Below, piece after piece: positions 11,175 to 20,864 of a stretch of DNA of 64,000 bases (positions are counted from its first letter, which is position 1; every line of letters begins with the position of its first letter). The stretch comes from Galaxea fascicularis. Taxonomy: Eukaryota; Cnidaria; Anthozoa; Scleractinia; Euphylliidae. Both the position numbers and the translations under genes were made by a program. The notes beneath the pieces were generated by a model, which saw only the letters and a list, made by a program, of their open reading frames with translations, had not been told where the DNA came from and did not search any database. The DNA lies in contig OX419347.1 in NCBI GenBank assembly GCA_948470475.1, forward strand, positions 10,275,665-10,339,664, in the 5' to 3' direction.

Positions 11175-12179
11175 TCAACTTTGACGACAAAAATGGTTTG
11201 AAACTCGCTCAAAAAACAAGTAAAGCCCTTTCCTTAGCTCTGAACTCATAATATACACAGCGATGGGGTTGAAAGCGCTATTGCTAAAGAAAAGCGCAAT
11301 ACAGAACGCATAAAGACCTTGGACGGATTTGGATGTAGGATCAATGCTCCCAAACTCGATCGCCAGAGCTAGCAAAGTCAACGGTAGCATACATATCCAG
11401 AACACGACAACGATAAGCAATAGCATTTTGATAAGTTTTGTGTTCCTTCGCAAACAGATCATGTCCTTGTGAAATGATACTGTCGCACTGCTGATAGAGT
11501 TGGCTCTGGCACGGATTCGAGCGCTTTGGCGTCTCATGCTAGCCACGATGGCGGCGTACCCACACGCTGTTAGAAATAGCGGTACGATTATTACTGAGGC
11601 AATGAAACATGTGTGCAAGCGGCGTTGAATGTCGCCGGGCCACATGAGCAAACATTTGCGATCGGAAGCAATCTCTTCTATCACCATCAAAAAAGATAAA
11701 GGGAAGCCCACAGCTAGGTATGATACCATCCACACTATGAGAATGACAATCTTGGCCTCTTTCTCTGTGATCCTGGGCTTGAAAGGCCTACAGATCACAC
11801 GAAATCGCTCCACTGTAATGATAGTGAGTGTAAATATCGACACGCAAAAAAACACTTCGTTTAGCGGAACAAACACCTTGCACGCCAGTTTATTGAACGG
11901 CCACGAAAAATAATCTTTGATGTATTCAGCGGGAAGTGAGATCAATAAAATACCCAGATCGCTGATTGCCAAGTTCACAATGAACAAGTTGGTCGTGGAA
12001 GACAATTCTTTTCGGCACCAAACCGTTAAAATAATGTACACGTTGCCAATGACTCCAAGAGTAAGAACGAAAGAATACCACGCACTTTGAATAGTCAGTA
12101 AAGTAGGATTGATAAAGACCTCTCTGGATAAGTCATCGGCCATTTGACCTGAGCCAAAATCAACGATTTCTTCCTCCAT
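11175..12179 (-). CDS. Rhodopsin-family (class A) G protein-coupled receptor
   Basis: A complete 334-residue, intronless seven-transmembrane receptor; it should sit in the plasma membrane and signal through G proteins. Landmarks are GN at 45-46 in TM1, LAISD at 70-74 in TM2, C100 at the base of TM3 exactly 25 residues before R125, ERF at 124-126 in place of DRY, W150 in TM4, C176 in extracellular loop 2 (the usual disulfide partner), P200 in TM5 and CMLP at 263-266 in TM6. The N-terminus is short and acidic with no evident signal peptide, as is usual for the class. Oddities are Met at the TM6 tryptophan-switch position and NPIAVY at 304-309, where the tyrosine is one residue later than in NPxxY. 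The closest bilaterian match looks like a peptide- or amine-type receptor, but the ligand cannot be assigned. The first ATG is taken as the start. Confidence 0.88.
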   Translation of the reverse strand: MEEEIVDFGSGQMADDLSREVFINPTLLTIQSAWYSFVLTLGVIGNVYIILTVWCRKELSSTTNLFIVNLAISDLGILLISLPAEYIKDYFSWPFNKLACKVFVPLNEVFFCVSIFTLTIITVERFRVICRPFKPRITEKEAKIVILIVWMVSYLAVGFPLSFLMVIEEIASDRKCLLMWPGDIQRRLHTCFIASVIIVPLFLTACGYAAIVASMRRQSARIRARANSISSATVSFHKDMICLRRNTKLIKMLLLIVVVFWICMLPLTLLALAIEFGSIDPTSKSVQGLYAFCIALFFSNSAFNPIAVYIMSSELRKGLYLFFERVSNHFCRQS

Positions 12180-15100
12180 GTTTCTTGTAGGAACGCAGCC
12201 AAAAAGTTACCACCGTGTGACTGTTTTTCTGCTCAACCTCACAGTCTGTAACTGTGGCTCATGCCCAAACGGCGAAGAGGTCTCAATATGGACACCAGTT
12301 TAGAATAGGTTATGTTTATTCTGTTCTTCCGGAACGAGAATCCGTTGTGAAACGATGACGGCTGAGATCACAGAAGAAGAGAGTTGAATCTCGTACACTT
12401 CTCGGGGATTAATGAAAAGACGATGCGACATCCGACAGACCTGCCCTCGAGAGAGAAATGCCGTCAGTGATGAAACCCTGCACACAGATCAGCGGCAGAT
12501 GACGGGATCTTTGCAGTGGATAGTGAGCGAAAAGGCTCTGCTCCACTTCAAACCTCAAACTCTTCAGGATAATCTTTGCTGAAGCACACACTTCACTTGG
12601 GTTAACTTACCAGTACTGACCAATGAGTTAATCTTTGACGTCAGCCCGAATCGAGCAACATCATGATGTGTGATGTGCAGATTTCCTCGAGAGCTTCTGA
12701 CGCTTGATTACTGTATGATGACAGATTGATAATAAAGCTTTGTCTCAACTGATACCGCAAAAAAAAAAATCCTCCATCCGATCGGAAATGAAAGAATAGT
12801 ATTGCAACTTGACAGCTTTGGAATTATCGTCTGCCATGGAAAAAAAAATTAGGAAAAAATAAAGGTATCAAATGTAATCAGGAATCAAACTTGACTATTT
12901 GAAGAGGGTAAGTGTTATAATGAAGATGCGAGACAAAATCTCTAAACCTCGAAAGGCAAAATTTCATATTGATATGAGTTTTATTTTTATATATTTTGAT
13001 ATCAGTTTCCGCTGACCAGAGTGCAGCCTTGATCCGTTTACTTGAACACAAATTTAAAAGTGGTTGATATTTTCATTTTTATGGTTCATTTTAGCTTTGC
13101 TTGATTCTCGATTGACGCATCCACAGTGTAAAGTTATTCTGTTATTTAAAAAAAAAAACCTGGAAAATCCACCCTAAGTCCACGTGTGGACTTTTTCTCT
13201 GATGATGTAATCGTGTTTAAGATGACGGCAATTTGAGATTACGCGAGTTCAATGAAGGTTTTTACTATGCGTGCTCCAAAATTGTTGATCGAGCGGAGTT
13301 TGATGAATTTCCGAGCTAGTATCTGTTTTACCGAGACTACATTTTCTGCATAAACTATCGAATTAGTAAGGAAAATTTCACTTAACTTTTATAACGATTG
13401 AAATTTCAGTTCAACCGCTAGAGGTGTAATATGCTTTCTAGTATTAACTTGATGAAAGCTCTTATCACTAAACGTATTAAATTTACTCCCATTTATCTTG
13501 CCCAGAAATGACGAGATAATTATGTGGCAATTCATCAAAGTAAACGGCAGTTTGAGCAAAGTCTGAAGTGGGGCGGGGTGTGATCCCCAATTTGACCAAG
13601 CGAAACACGCCTGATGAGGCTTGTAGGCTGATCGGCCTCTAGTAGTTTGAAGGTGTATTGGATAAGAGAAGATTTGCAAGAAGAAAAGAATAGTCCACCG
13701 ACTAATACGTACACCGACTTCTGCGGCGATAAACCACAGTTTCTACAACAAGGGGCAAAACCAAGTTCTTTCTGTGCTGATCAATCGGTTCTGACCTTTC
13801 TGGCGGAAAGTGTAACATCAAAGCTTATTGCTCGAGTACAAAAATATGTCGTAATATTATCCACAGGTTTGAGAATATTCGTCCTTAAATTTAAGATAAG
13901 GCCGGATAGCAGCGATGTTGGCAATTTCGTCTGGTTGATTTTTTTTTAACACGAAAGCTCTTTCGCGTCCATATTTGTGTTCACACTTGTGTTCCCTTCT
14001 GTTTCTGCTGCTTTTGTGAGACCCTTAAGTGACAACAAAATTGCTCAAATCCGGCTACAAGTACCAAAGACAGTCTCTTGTGGAATACGCGGCTTGATAT
14101 TCCATCCAAACAACAGAGACAAGCGCAGATATTTCAAGCCTTTTGATGTCGACGAATGATCCGCCGACTATTTACTGATGGTATCTTGGAACTAAATTAA
14201 GCGATAATGCACTACTGGTTCGGCAATAGTTATACGTGCTTGGCATAGCTTCGAAATATTTGTTCTGCGTGTCTTTTTAAAACGCCACCGCTCGCGCTAA
14301 GGGGCATATTTCATGGCAAATTTCAGCCCGGGCTAGAAATTTGAAATTGGGCGTGGGAAAAATCGCCGGAAAGCGTTATTTGCTTAAAATGACGCCGAAG
14401 GTGAGACTTCTCAAAATAATTTTAACAGCGCTGTTTTACTGACAATTCGGCCTTCTCTTCGCTTTAAATTTAGAAAGTTTTAGGATGATGGTGGCTTGTA
14501 CCCTGAAGCAGTTCAGCTCAGTGTACCCTGAAGCAGCTCAGGAGAAATCTGATTTGGCAGCCAATTAAAAAAAAGGATGGCTGCGGCTCTGCGGATATCG
14601 CCGTGCAACGTCTTGGCATAAACACTGAATCATTCAGAATAATCTCACCATAAATTAATAAAATCCGAATTCAGTACTTTCGTTATTGACTCCAAGTTTT
14701 CAGCAAGATAAACATGGTGCAAAATCAGCTTTTACTCAACTGCCAAAAAAATTGCTCCTTTTCATTCCGCAACTCACTCGCTGGAAACGGCTTTAAGCTC
14801 TACAAGTAAACATGCGTGAAGTACAAAACTTGTCCTTTTATTCTTGTTAAACCAATTTGAAGGGCTACTAATTGTATCATTTTCCCGAAAAAGAGAGCAG
14901 CAGTATAAATGTTGGCATTTTCGTGACCACGAGTTTCCGTGATTTAATTTGTCTGTTTGGGAATACAATTTTCACCTTTGGGGGCATGTTTCTTTATTGG
15001 TTTTAAGCAAAATAAACATCCCACTCTAATCCAAATGTTTTGAGAGCCAGACGAGTGAATAAACAAGATTTGCTAATTAAATAACAATAAAGGCTTGTAG

Positions 15101-15932
15101 TATGCGTTTATCATAAACTGCCGCGAGTCGGCATAAAAAAAAGTGCGACAAAGCACAAATTCAAACAAGAAATATGACACGAAAAAAACAAATCGGCACT
15201 GCCATACAATCAGGAGGGACCTGAATGGGGTAAAATGGGAACTGGGATTTACCTGTTTTTTAACTGGGAAAGACTTGGACATTTTCCGAGCTCAGTAGCT
15301 AAAATAAATGGTATGGAAGGAGTTTTGATGGAGAAAAAGTCGAAAACAAACCAGGGAATTGAATTCAGCCCATTTCTGGCTCGATCCAGGTCACTTTTTT
15401 CTGTCGCGAGTCAGTGATTAACTTGCACAGCGGTAGTTCACAGCTGCAACCAAGCATGCTCAGACTCACAGTGTTAACTTAACAAGCATTTTATACCTAT
15501 AACTCGGCAAAACTAGTTCCCAAGGCTCGACTTTGGACGATGGGATTTGGTCCCGGGATTTGGTCTAAAAAAAGGCTGGAAAATGGGTCTGATATCCCCC
15601 TTTCAGGACCCTCAGTCAGCATATTTCGTTTCTTAATTTTTTTAGCGAGATGAAAAGCGAGGCCAACAAGCACACTAAAGATCCGAAACTATTTTATCTA
15701 TTTTGTAGCTACATGTTGTCATGCAATCATATATCTCTCGAACTTTTTTTATTTCTAACTTTCGTTCGGCTATTTTTTGTTTTGGTTTTAGTTCCTAACA
15801 CATTTTTTATTATTGTATCACGCGAATTAGAATGCGCGGGTTTTATATTTGCTGAAAGTGTACACATCTTAGGTATGCGTACGTACGGTTTTATTGTTAT
15901 TATTGTTGTTATTATCATTAAGAAACTATTAT
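12180..15932. other. Intergenic; no recognisable gene
   Basis: The part next to 12180 probably holds the GPCR promoter and 5' UTR, but no specific element can be named. A short direct duplication (TGTACCCTGAAGCAG) lies at 14498-14540. Other ORFs are short, AT-rich and without motifs. Confidence 0.35.
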
Positions 15933-16164
15933 TATATAAGTACTGAGATTTACTCTAAACAGAGTTGTCAAATAAAAATCGCCTGTCAATAACTAGGACG
16001 AATCTGATTGGTCGGACAATTATTCTCACTAGTGAAAAAATGTCGTCTGACCAATCACAGGCCGCAGACGAAATTTTTCACTAGTGAAAAAAATCGTATC
16101 GGTTTTCCCGCCTTTCAGGAGGGCGTCCCAGGCCAGTGACGAATGAAAAGCTTTCGTCATTCCC

Positions 16165-16306
16165 TTTAAAGGACCACGCTCAACCATGAGCCATTGCGCG
16201 CGAGCGCTTTCATCGACGCCATTTTCTGTATGACAGACGGCCGATCTCCCGGATGATAACATCAACAGAGGCGCGCAATGATTTTTGGTTGAACGTGGCC
16301 CTTTAA
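16165..16306. mobile_element. Nested TIR element
   Basis: The left end TTTAAAGGACCACGCTCAAC and the complement of the right end (TTAAAGGGCCACGTTCAAC) match, with a further CATTGCGCGC / GCGCGCAATG pair inside. Noncoding. Confidence 0.5.
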
Positions 16307-16364
16307 GTCGTAACTTTTCATGTGCCGAATCAAATGATTTGATTCGGCGCATGAAAAGTTCGAC
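16307..16364. repeat. 58-bp near-perfect hairpin
   Basis: GCCGAATCAAAT meets ATTTGATTCGGC at the centre, and the outer arms GTCGTAACTTTTCATG and CATGAAAAGTTCGAC pair with one indel and one mismatch. It directly abuts the nested element on its left. Confidence 0.6.
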
Positions 16365-16760
16365 GTTTGAACCGGGCCTTAGTTTGTCTACTTTCATGCG
16401 TCCCGTTTTTATACCAGACGGCTTTAATGTCTCAGACGTCAAATGCGTCTTGACGACTTTAACTCTAGCATAAATACGGCCAATGTCTACGGAAAACTGT
16501 TGAGCTGTCCAACTTTAAATTTTCTTTAAAAGGAAATACTTAACCTTCGGAAATCTTCACAATTTTTTTAAAGGAACCGTTTAAAAGCAAATTTGCACCT
16601 TTTTTCAGGTATTTGAAGCAGTTTCTAATTCAGTATTTGAGGTGTCTTGCACACTGAGTTAGCTCAAAATAAAGCCGACATTGTGTTCGCGGCTCGTTGA
16701 TCTTTTGGATTCAATTGACAGTGTTTTCTTTAGAGTAAATCTTAGTACTTATATAAACAA

Positions 16761-16890
16761 ATTACCTCATGGTTAGTTCGCTTGTGCGATTTTTATTCAC
16801 GAATGAGAAGAAAAAATTCACTCCGTCGTTCGTTTTATTCTTCACAACTCGTAAATAAAAATCGTACGCGCTAACCAACCATGAAGTAAT
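16761..16890. mobile_element. 130-bp TIR element
   Basis: Arms of about 42 bp: ATTACCTCATGGTTAGTTCG at the left is the inverse of the right end CCAACCATGAAGTAAT with a few substitutions, and TGCGATTTTTATTCACGA pairs with TCGTAAATAAAAATCGTA. It lies between the larger inverted-repeat block and an ATT microsatellite. Confidence 0.5.
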
Positions 16891-16893
16891 CTA

Positions 16894-16896
<3 letters not shown>

Positions 16897-16963
<67 letters not shown>
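16897..16963. repeat. (ATT)n microsatellite
   Basis: Uninterrupted TTA/ATT repeat, about 22 units. Confidence 0.95.
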
Positions 16964-19227
16964 GAAATTAGCTGGGAGGGGACGGACCTCGAGACTGATT
17001 GCCCTCACTTGTTCTCACCGAAACTGGGAAAAAAATTAAACAGCTATAATGACGGCCCACGGTGGTAATAATGTAGTTCCCCAACATCTGCAAAAAGAGC
17101 AATGATCTGAGACATGGATTGAGCTGAACAAAGAAACCGCAAGTACACTGTCTCTGGTTGGAATTATATATGCGGTCATGTATTTAAAGAGGTGGAGTCC
17201 ATAAGGAGCTTATAACGAAGAAGCGGAAAGCCAACTTACAGGCTGAAAGCACGAAAACGTATTCAGAAGGTCTCAATGCCGTGAAATGTCATAAAAATAA
17301 ACAATTAGGCGTGAAAATGACAAAAAATTACCGTTAGCCGTGGCCGAAAACTCAAAAGCATTAAGTAGCGTGGTATTTTGTATTTAAAAAAGTGGAATAG
17401 AAAGTATTTCGAGATATTTAGAGACTTCAGAGCACTCACCGCTTTACTTTGCTATACTCTCCCCACCCCCTCCTCCCTCCCTTCCATTGAAGCATTCTAT
17501 TCAGCCTGGCTGCGAATAAGAAACATTAATCCTCTTAACTTTCGATATTTTTATTTTCTGTCCCTTATTCCTCTTCAAACAAAACGGATTCGCATTAATC
17601 GTAGTCTTCTGTGACTGACAATAAGAGTTCGTGCATGCACCTTTTTTGTATGACTTTCACAGCTATATCGGTAATGCTGATTCAAACCGTATTTTGTCAG
17701 TTTGTGACGGGATAATTTAAGTATGATTAGTTAAGATCTAAAGGCCCAAGGAATGTTTTGACATCATCTAAGACCTTGTATGTCCCACTGGTGTCAAAGA
17801 AACTGCTCAAATGAAAGTCACTCATAAGTTACGTCTATTGATATTACTGCGACGTCTGATCTTGCGTACCGTTCACAAGTTCCTGTGGGAGTAAAAAAAA
17901 TCAACTCACAGCCACATTTGACGAAGAGGTAAGCATTTTTAGAGACAGAAAGGTTTTCAACTGAGACATGTTGTTTGTTACTTGGCCTTCGTCTTGGGTT
18001 TGCTTATTTGCCTTCGTGGAAAAAATGCGCCACCTTTCCAACCAATCATAATAATCGCACGTGCTTTCCCGCGTTTTCCCGTCATTCGATGCCCCGCAAA
18101 GAACCCGATTCTGATTGGTTCATCCAGTGTTGTTATATTCGGCGCTTTACGACACTCGGTAATCTCGTGATTTACTGTTAGCAACCGGTGCCTTTTAGTT
18201 TCTGTAATATTGTCTCCTTCCTTAGCCTTGTAGAATCCTAACACAGTTTTAGTTGGAAATCTAGAATGTTTAACAGTCTTCAGTATAGGTGGTTTGGAGC
18301 CAATCTCTAGAGACACAGACGAACAATGGTGAAATGTACAAATGCTGGTGGACGAGCAAAACGCGCTAATGAGAGATCTATTGTTTACCGTCCACCGACA
18401 TGGCGGCGATGACGTAACGTGAAAACCACCTATTCCCAGATCAAAGAAGTTTTACCTAAATTAAAACTTTTTCAGTCCTCCTCTGTAAACTGAGAAGAAA
18501 AAACTGAGAGGAAATAGTCTCACGATTAATGCGCCTGGGTCAAAACACTTTTTAGGCGATGAAAGTCTTTTAGCACACGGATTGATAACCTTTCTTTCCT
18601 GATCGGATCGCAAGAATTTTGTTCTGTGTGCAAGTATGTAGACATTCGGCACGCAACCGAAGAAAACCTCTTCAAATAGCTACACGTGCGACAAATGAAT
18701 ACCCTCTCCGTGGGTTTGCCACCAGCTTAACCACGGTTTGTAAAGCTCGTGTCATTTCCGTGGCTTTTTCCTGTTAACTTCCGTCTCCTAAAACAACACT
18801 AGCTACAGCATAATATTTCACGAAATGTCTACTCTTTTTTCATTCATTTACTCACCCATTGATTCATTGCCGGATTTAATCTGATCAAAAACTTTAATAT
18901 ATTTGATGCAAACGTAACTAACCGTAACGATCACTGACACCGTCATTGATTTAATATCAAAAATCACCAAATTTCCCAACCTCCTTCCCAGCAGTCGTTC
19001 ATCATTGAGAACTGGATCTGCCATGTTGTTACTTCACTCATGGAAACAGTCACCTGGTCCCCAGGGCAATTTGCGCGGTACCCTCGCCCTGGGGGCGATG
19101 ACACGACTTTGGACAACAGTGGAAAGAAACGATAGAGGCACTTCACCTAGCTTGTGCACGAACAGATTTTCGGCTGCTTTCTGGCCTCCTAGACTCCCAT
19201 CCCCGTCCATCTACTTATTGCTCTCTT
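16964..19227. other. Intergenic; no recognisable gene
   Basis: No ORF carries a recognisable domain. A 112-codon minus-strand frame at 17978-18316 is basic, without motifs, and is probably chance. The composition is AT-rich with short pyrimidine tracts (17461-17485). Confidence 0.35.
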
Positions 19228-19236
19228 CCTATTTTC

Positions 19237-19327
19237 TAGCCTGCGAATACAGCCGCCCCCGAGGCGCGTTTCGCCAAACGCACCTCGGGGGCCGGGAGCG
19301 TTGAGAGGCGGCTGTATTCGCAGGCTA
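19237..19327. mobile_element. TAGCCTGC-ended MITE with 9-bp TSD
   Basis: A 91-bp element with perfect 21-bp inverted ends beginning TAGCCTGCGAATACAGCC. It is flanked by identical CCTATTTTC at 19228-19236 and 19328-19336. A TSD of 9 bp points to Mutator-like (8-11 bp) or Merlin-like (8-9 bp) mobilisation. The interior is a second GC-rich palindrome (CCCCCGAGG / CCTCGGGGG). Confidence 0.8.
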
Positions 19328-19857
19328 CCTATTTTCGGGAACGCTTGTCACGCAGGCTATGTATAGTACATCAAACAATTTCTGTATGGTATTTTAAGAT
19401 GCTATGTAGAATGAAATAGTGCACTTTGGCAAGCGCCTTTTTAAGCTGGACGAACTTTTCCGATTTTTGGCAACTTTTGGTCAACTTTTGATCATTTTTC
19501 GGGGCAATTTTGACTCAGTACCGACACAAGCTATGGTCTCTATTTCGGGAAGTGAGTCGCGACGCACAACCTACAAGGTCTCTCATTTTCAGGATTTTCG
19601 AAGGCTTTTTCTTCAACTCCTATTAAACTGATCATCTACAAAGTTAGTAAGGAAGTTAAATATTTTTTGCCATCGAAAAAAACTTATTCGCAGGCCCCAA
19701 CTCGTTTCCTAAGTGGGCTATCAAATCGTGTAAGCACCAGAAAGTGTCCTGAGGACTTTGGCCGATGGAACTAGCGGTTGACTAAGGGACTGGAAACTAA
19801 GCAGCATTCAAGATGGCAGAAGGAAATGCTCTCCAACTGGCGGGGTTCAAATAAATA

Positions 19858-20061
19858 ATGGATAGCAAAAAACCGACGCATCAGTGCTTCAAAACAACGG
19901 ACTTGAAAAGGAAACGAGAGGAAGAGGATAGTGGATCGAAGCTTTCGAGGAGTGAGGGATTTTCTTGGTGGACGTCCTTACTTCTTGGATTAGATCCATC
20001 GTCAAGTCGTTCAACTGAGAAATCAACTCGCACAGAAATCCGCAAAGTAACTAGTAACTGA
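19858..20061 (+). CDS. Small hypothetical ORF, 67 codons, possible upstream exon
   Basis: The predicted peptide is rich in Lys, Glu and Ser, with a hydrophobic FSWWTSLLLGLDP centre, and is not recognised. The frame runs through a possible splice donor (AAA/GTAACT near 20046) before its stop. It lies about 430 bases upstream of the CYB5RL-type start codon on the same strand, so it could be an independent small gene, a 5' leader exon or chance. No second exon could be fixed. Confidence 0.25.
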   Translation: MDSKKPTHQCFKTTDLKRKREEEDSGSKLSRSEGFSWWTSLLLGLDPSSSRSTEKSTRTEIRKVTSN

Positions 20062-20496
20062 AAGAAAAAGACAGGCGATTCCGGATTTAAATTATTTTAA
20101 CCCTTCTTCTTATATTAATCTTCAGATACGTACTCTCATTGAGTTGGGTGTGCGAAACGCGACATTTTTAGACTTTTACTTGGGCTGCAGATGGCATGGC
20201 TGACGTCTAACTGTGCATGTATCTCTCTGTATGAAAGTGTGTGTTAGACAAGAACCCGTCGTTATTGAGGACTGTACATTAACTTGTATACACAAAATGG
20301 TGTGTGACACCTGCCTGGAAGTAAATTTTCTTCACTGAAGCCGTTTATTTCCAGATGACTGCATCCACATTTTGTTTCCAGCTGGAGAGGTTTAAAAAAA
20401 TTGCGTCACGCAAAGGATTTGCATTTGATCTGAATTCTTGTGGTCAACAAGATCAATAGTGGAACTCATCAAATAACATACGGTGTTCACGTTGCC

Positions 20497-20864
20497 ATGG
20501 CAACAGGAGGTGAGAGTTCCAGGGAATGCATAAGCAAAGACACTGCTGCATGTGATCTTCCTGAGCAACCAGAAAAACCACAGGACAGTGACTGCTGTGG
20601 GACTGGATGTGTTCCCTGTGTATTTGACATCTATGAGGAGGAAATGGTAAAATGGAGGATAGAATGTGAGAAAATAAAAAATGGAGAAAATCTTCACAAT
20701 GCTCAACATCTTGAAAATCGCATTGAAGTTCTCAGCACTTCAGAGTTTCGATGTTTCGCACTAAAGTCAATTATCAGACTCACGGCTAATTCATGCCTCT
20801 ACAGGTTTAGCATTCCAGGAAACCAGAGGCTTGGACTTCAGGTTGGTCAGCATTTGATAATGAG
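20497..20864 (+). CDS. CYB5RL: CYB5RL-like exon 1
   Basis: Encodes residues 1-122 and two bases of codon 123: the cysteine-rich N-terminal motif and the first strands of the FAD domain (EFRCFALKSI, YRFSIPGN, GQHLIMR). Donor GAG/GTATGG. Confidence 0.88.

Larger units (their letters stand above)
15933..16755. mobile_element. Element bounded by 27-bp inverted repeats
   Basis: 15933-15959 (starting TATATAAGTACTGAGATTTA) and 16729-16755 are inverse copies with one mismatch. Between them lie at least two smaller inverted repeats (16165-16306 and 16307-16364), so the block looks like nested insertions. No transposase ORF. Confidence 0.5.

Noticed and set aside
17978..18316. 112-codon minus-strand ORF as a gene
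   Set aside because: Basic, motif-free, overlapped by other open frames, no splice or homology support.
20440..20496. N-terminal extension of the CYB5RL-like protein from a GTG codon
   Set aside because: GTG is not a usual eukaryotic start and the ATG at 20497 has a good context (GCCATGG).
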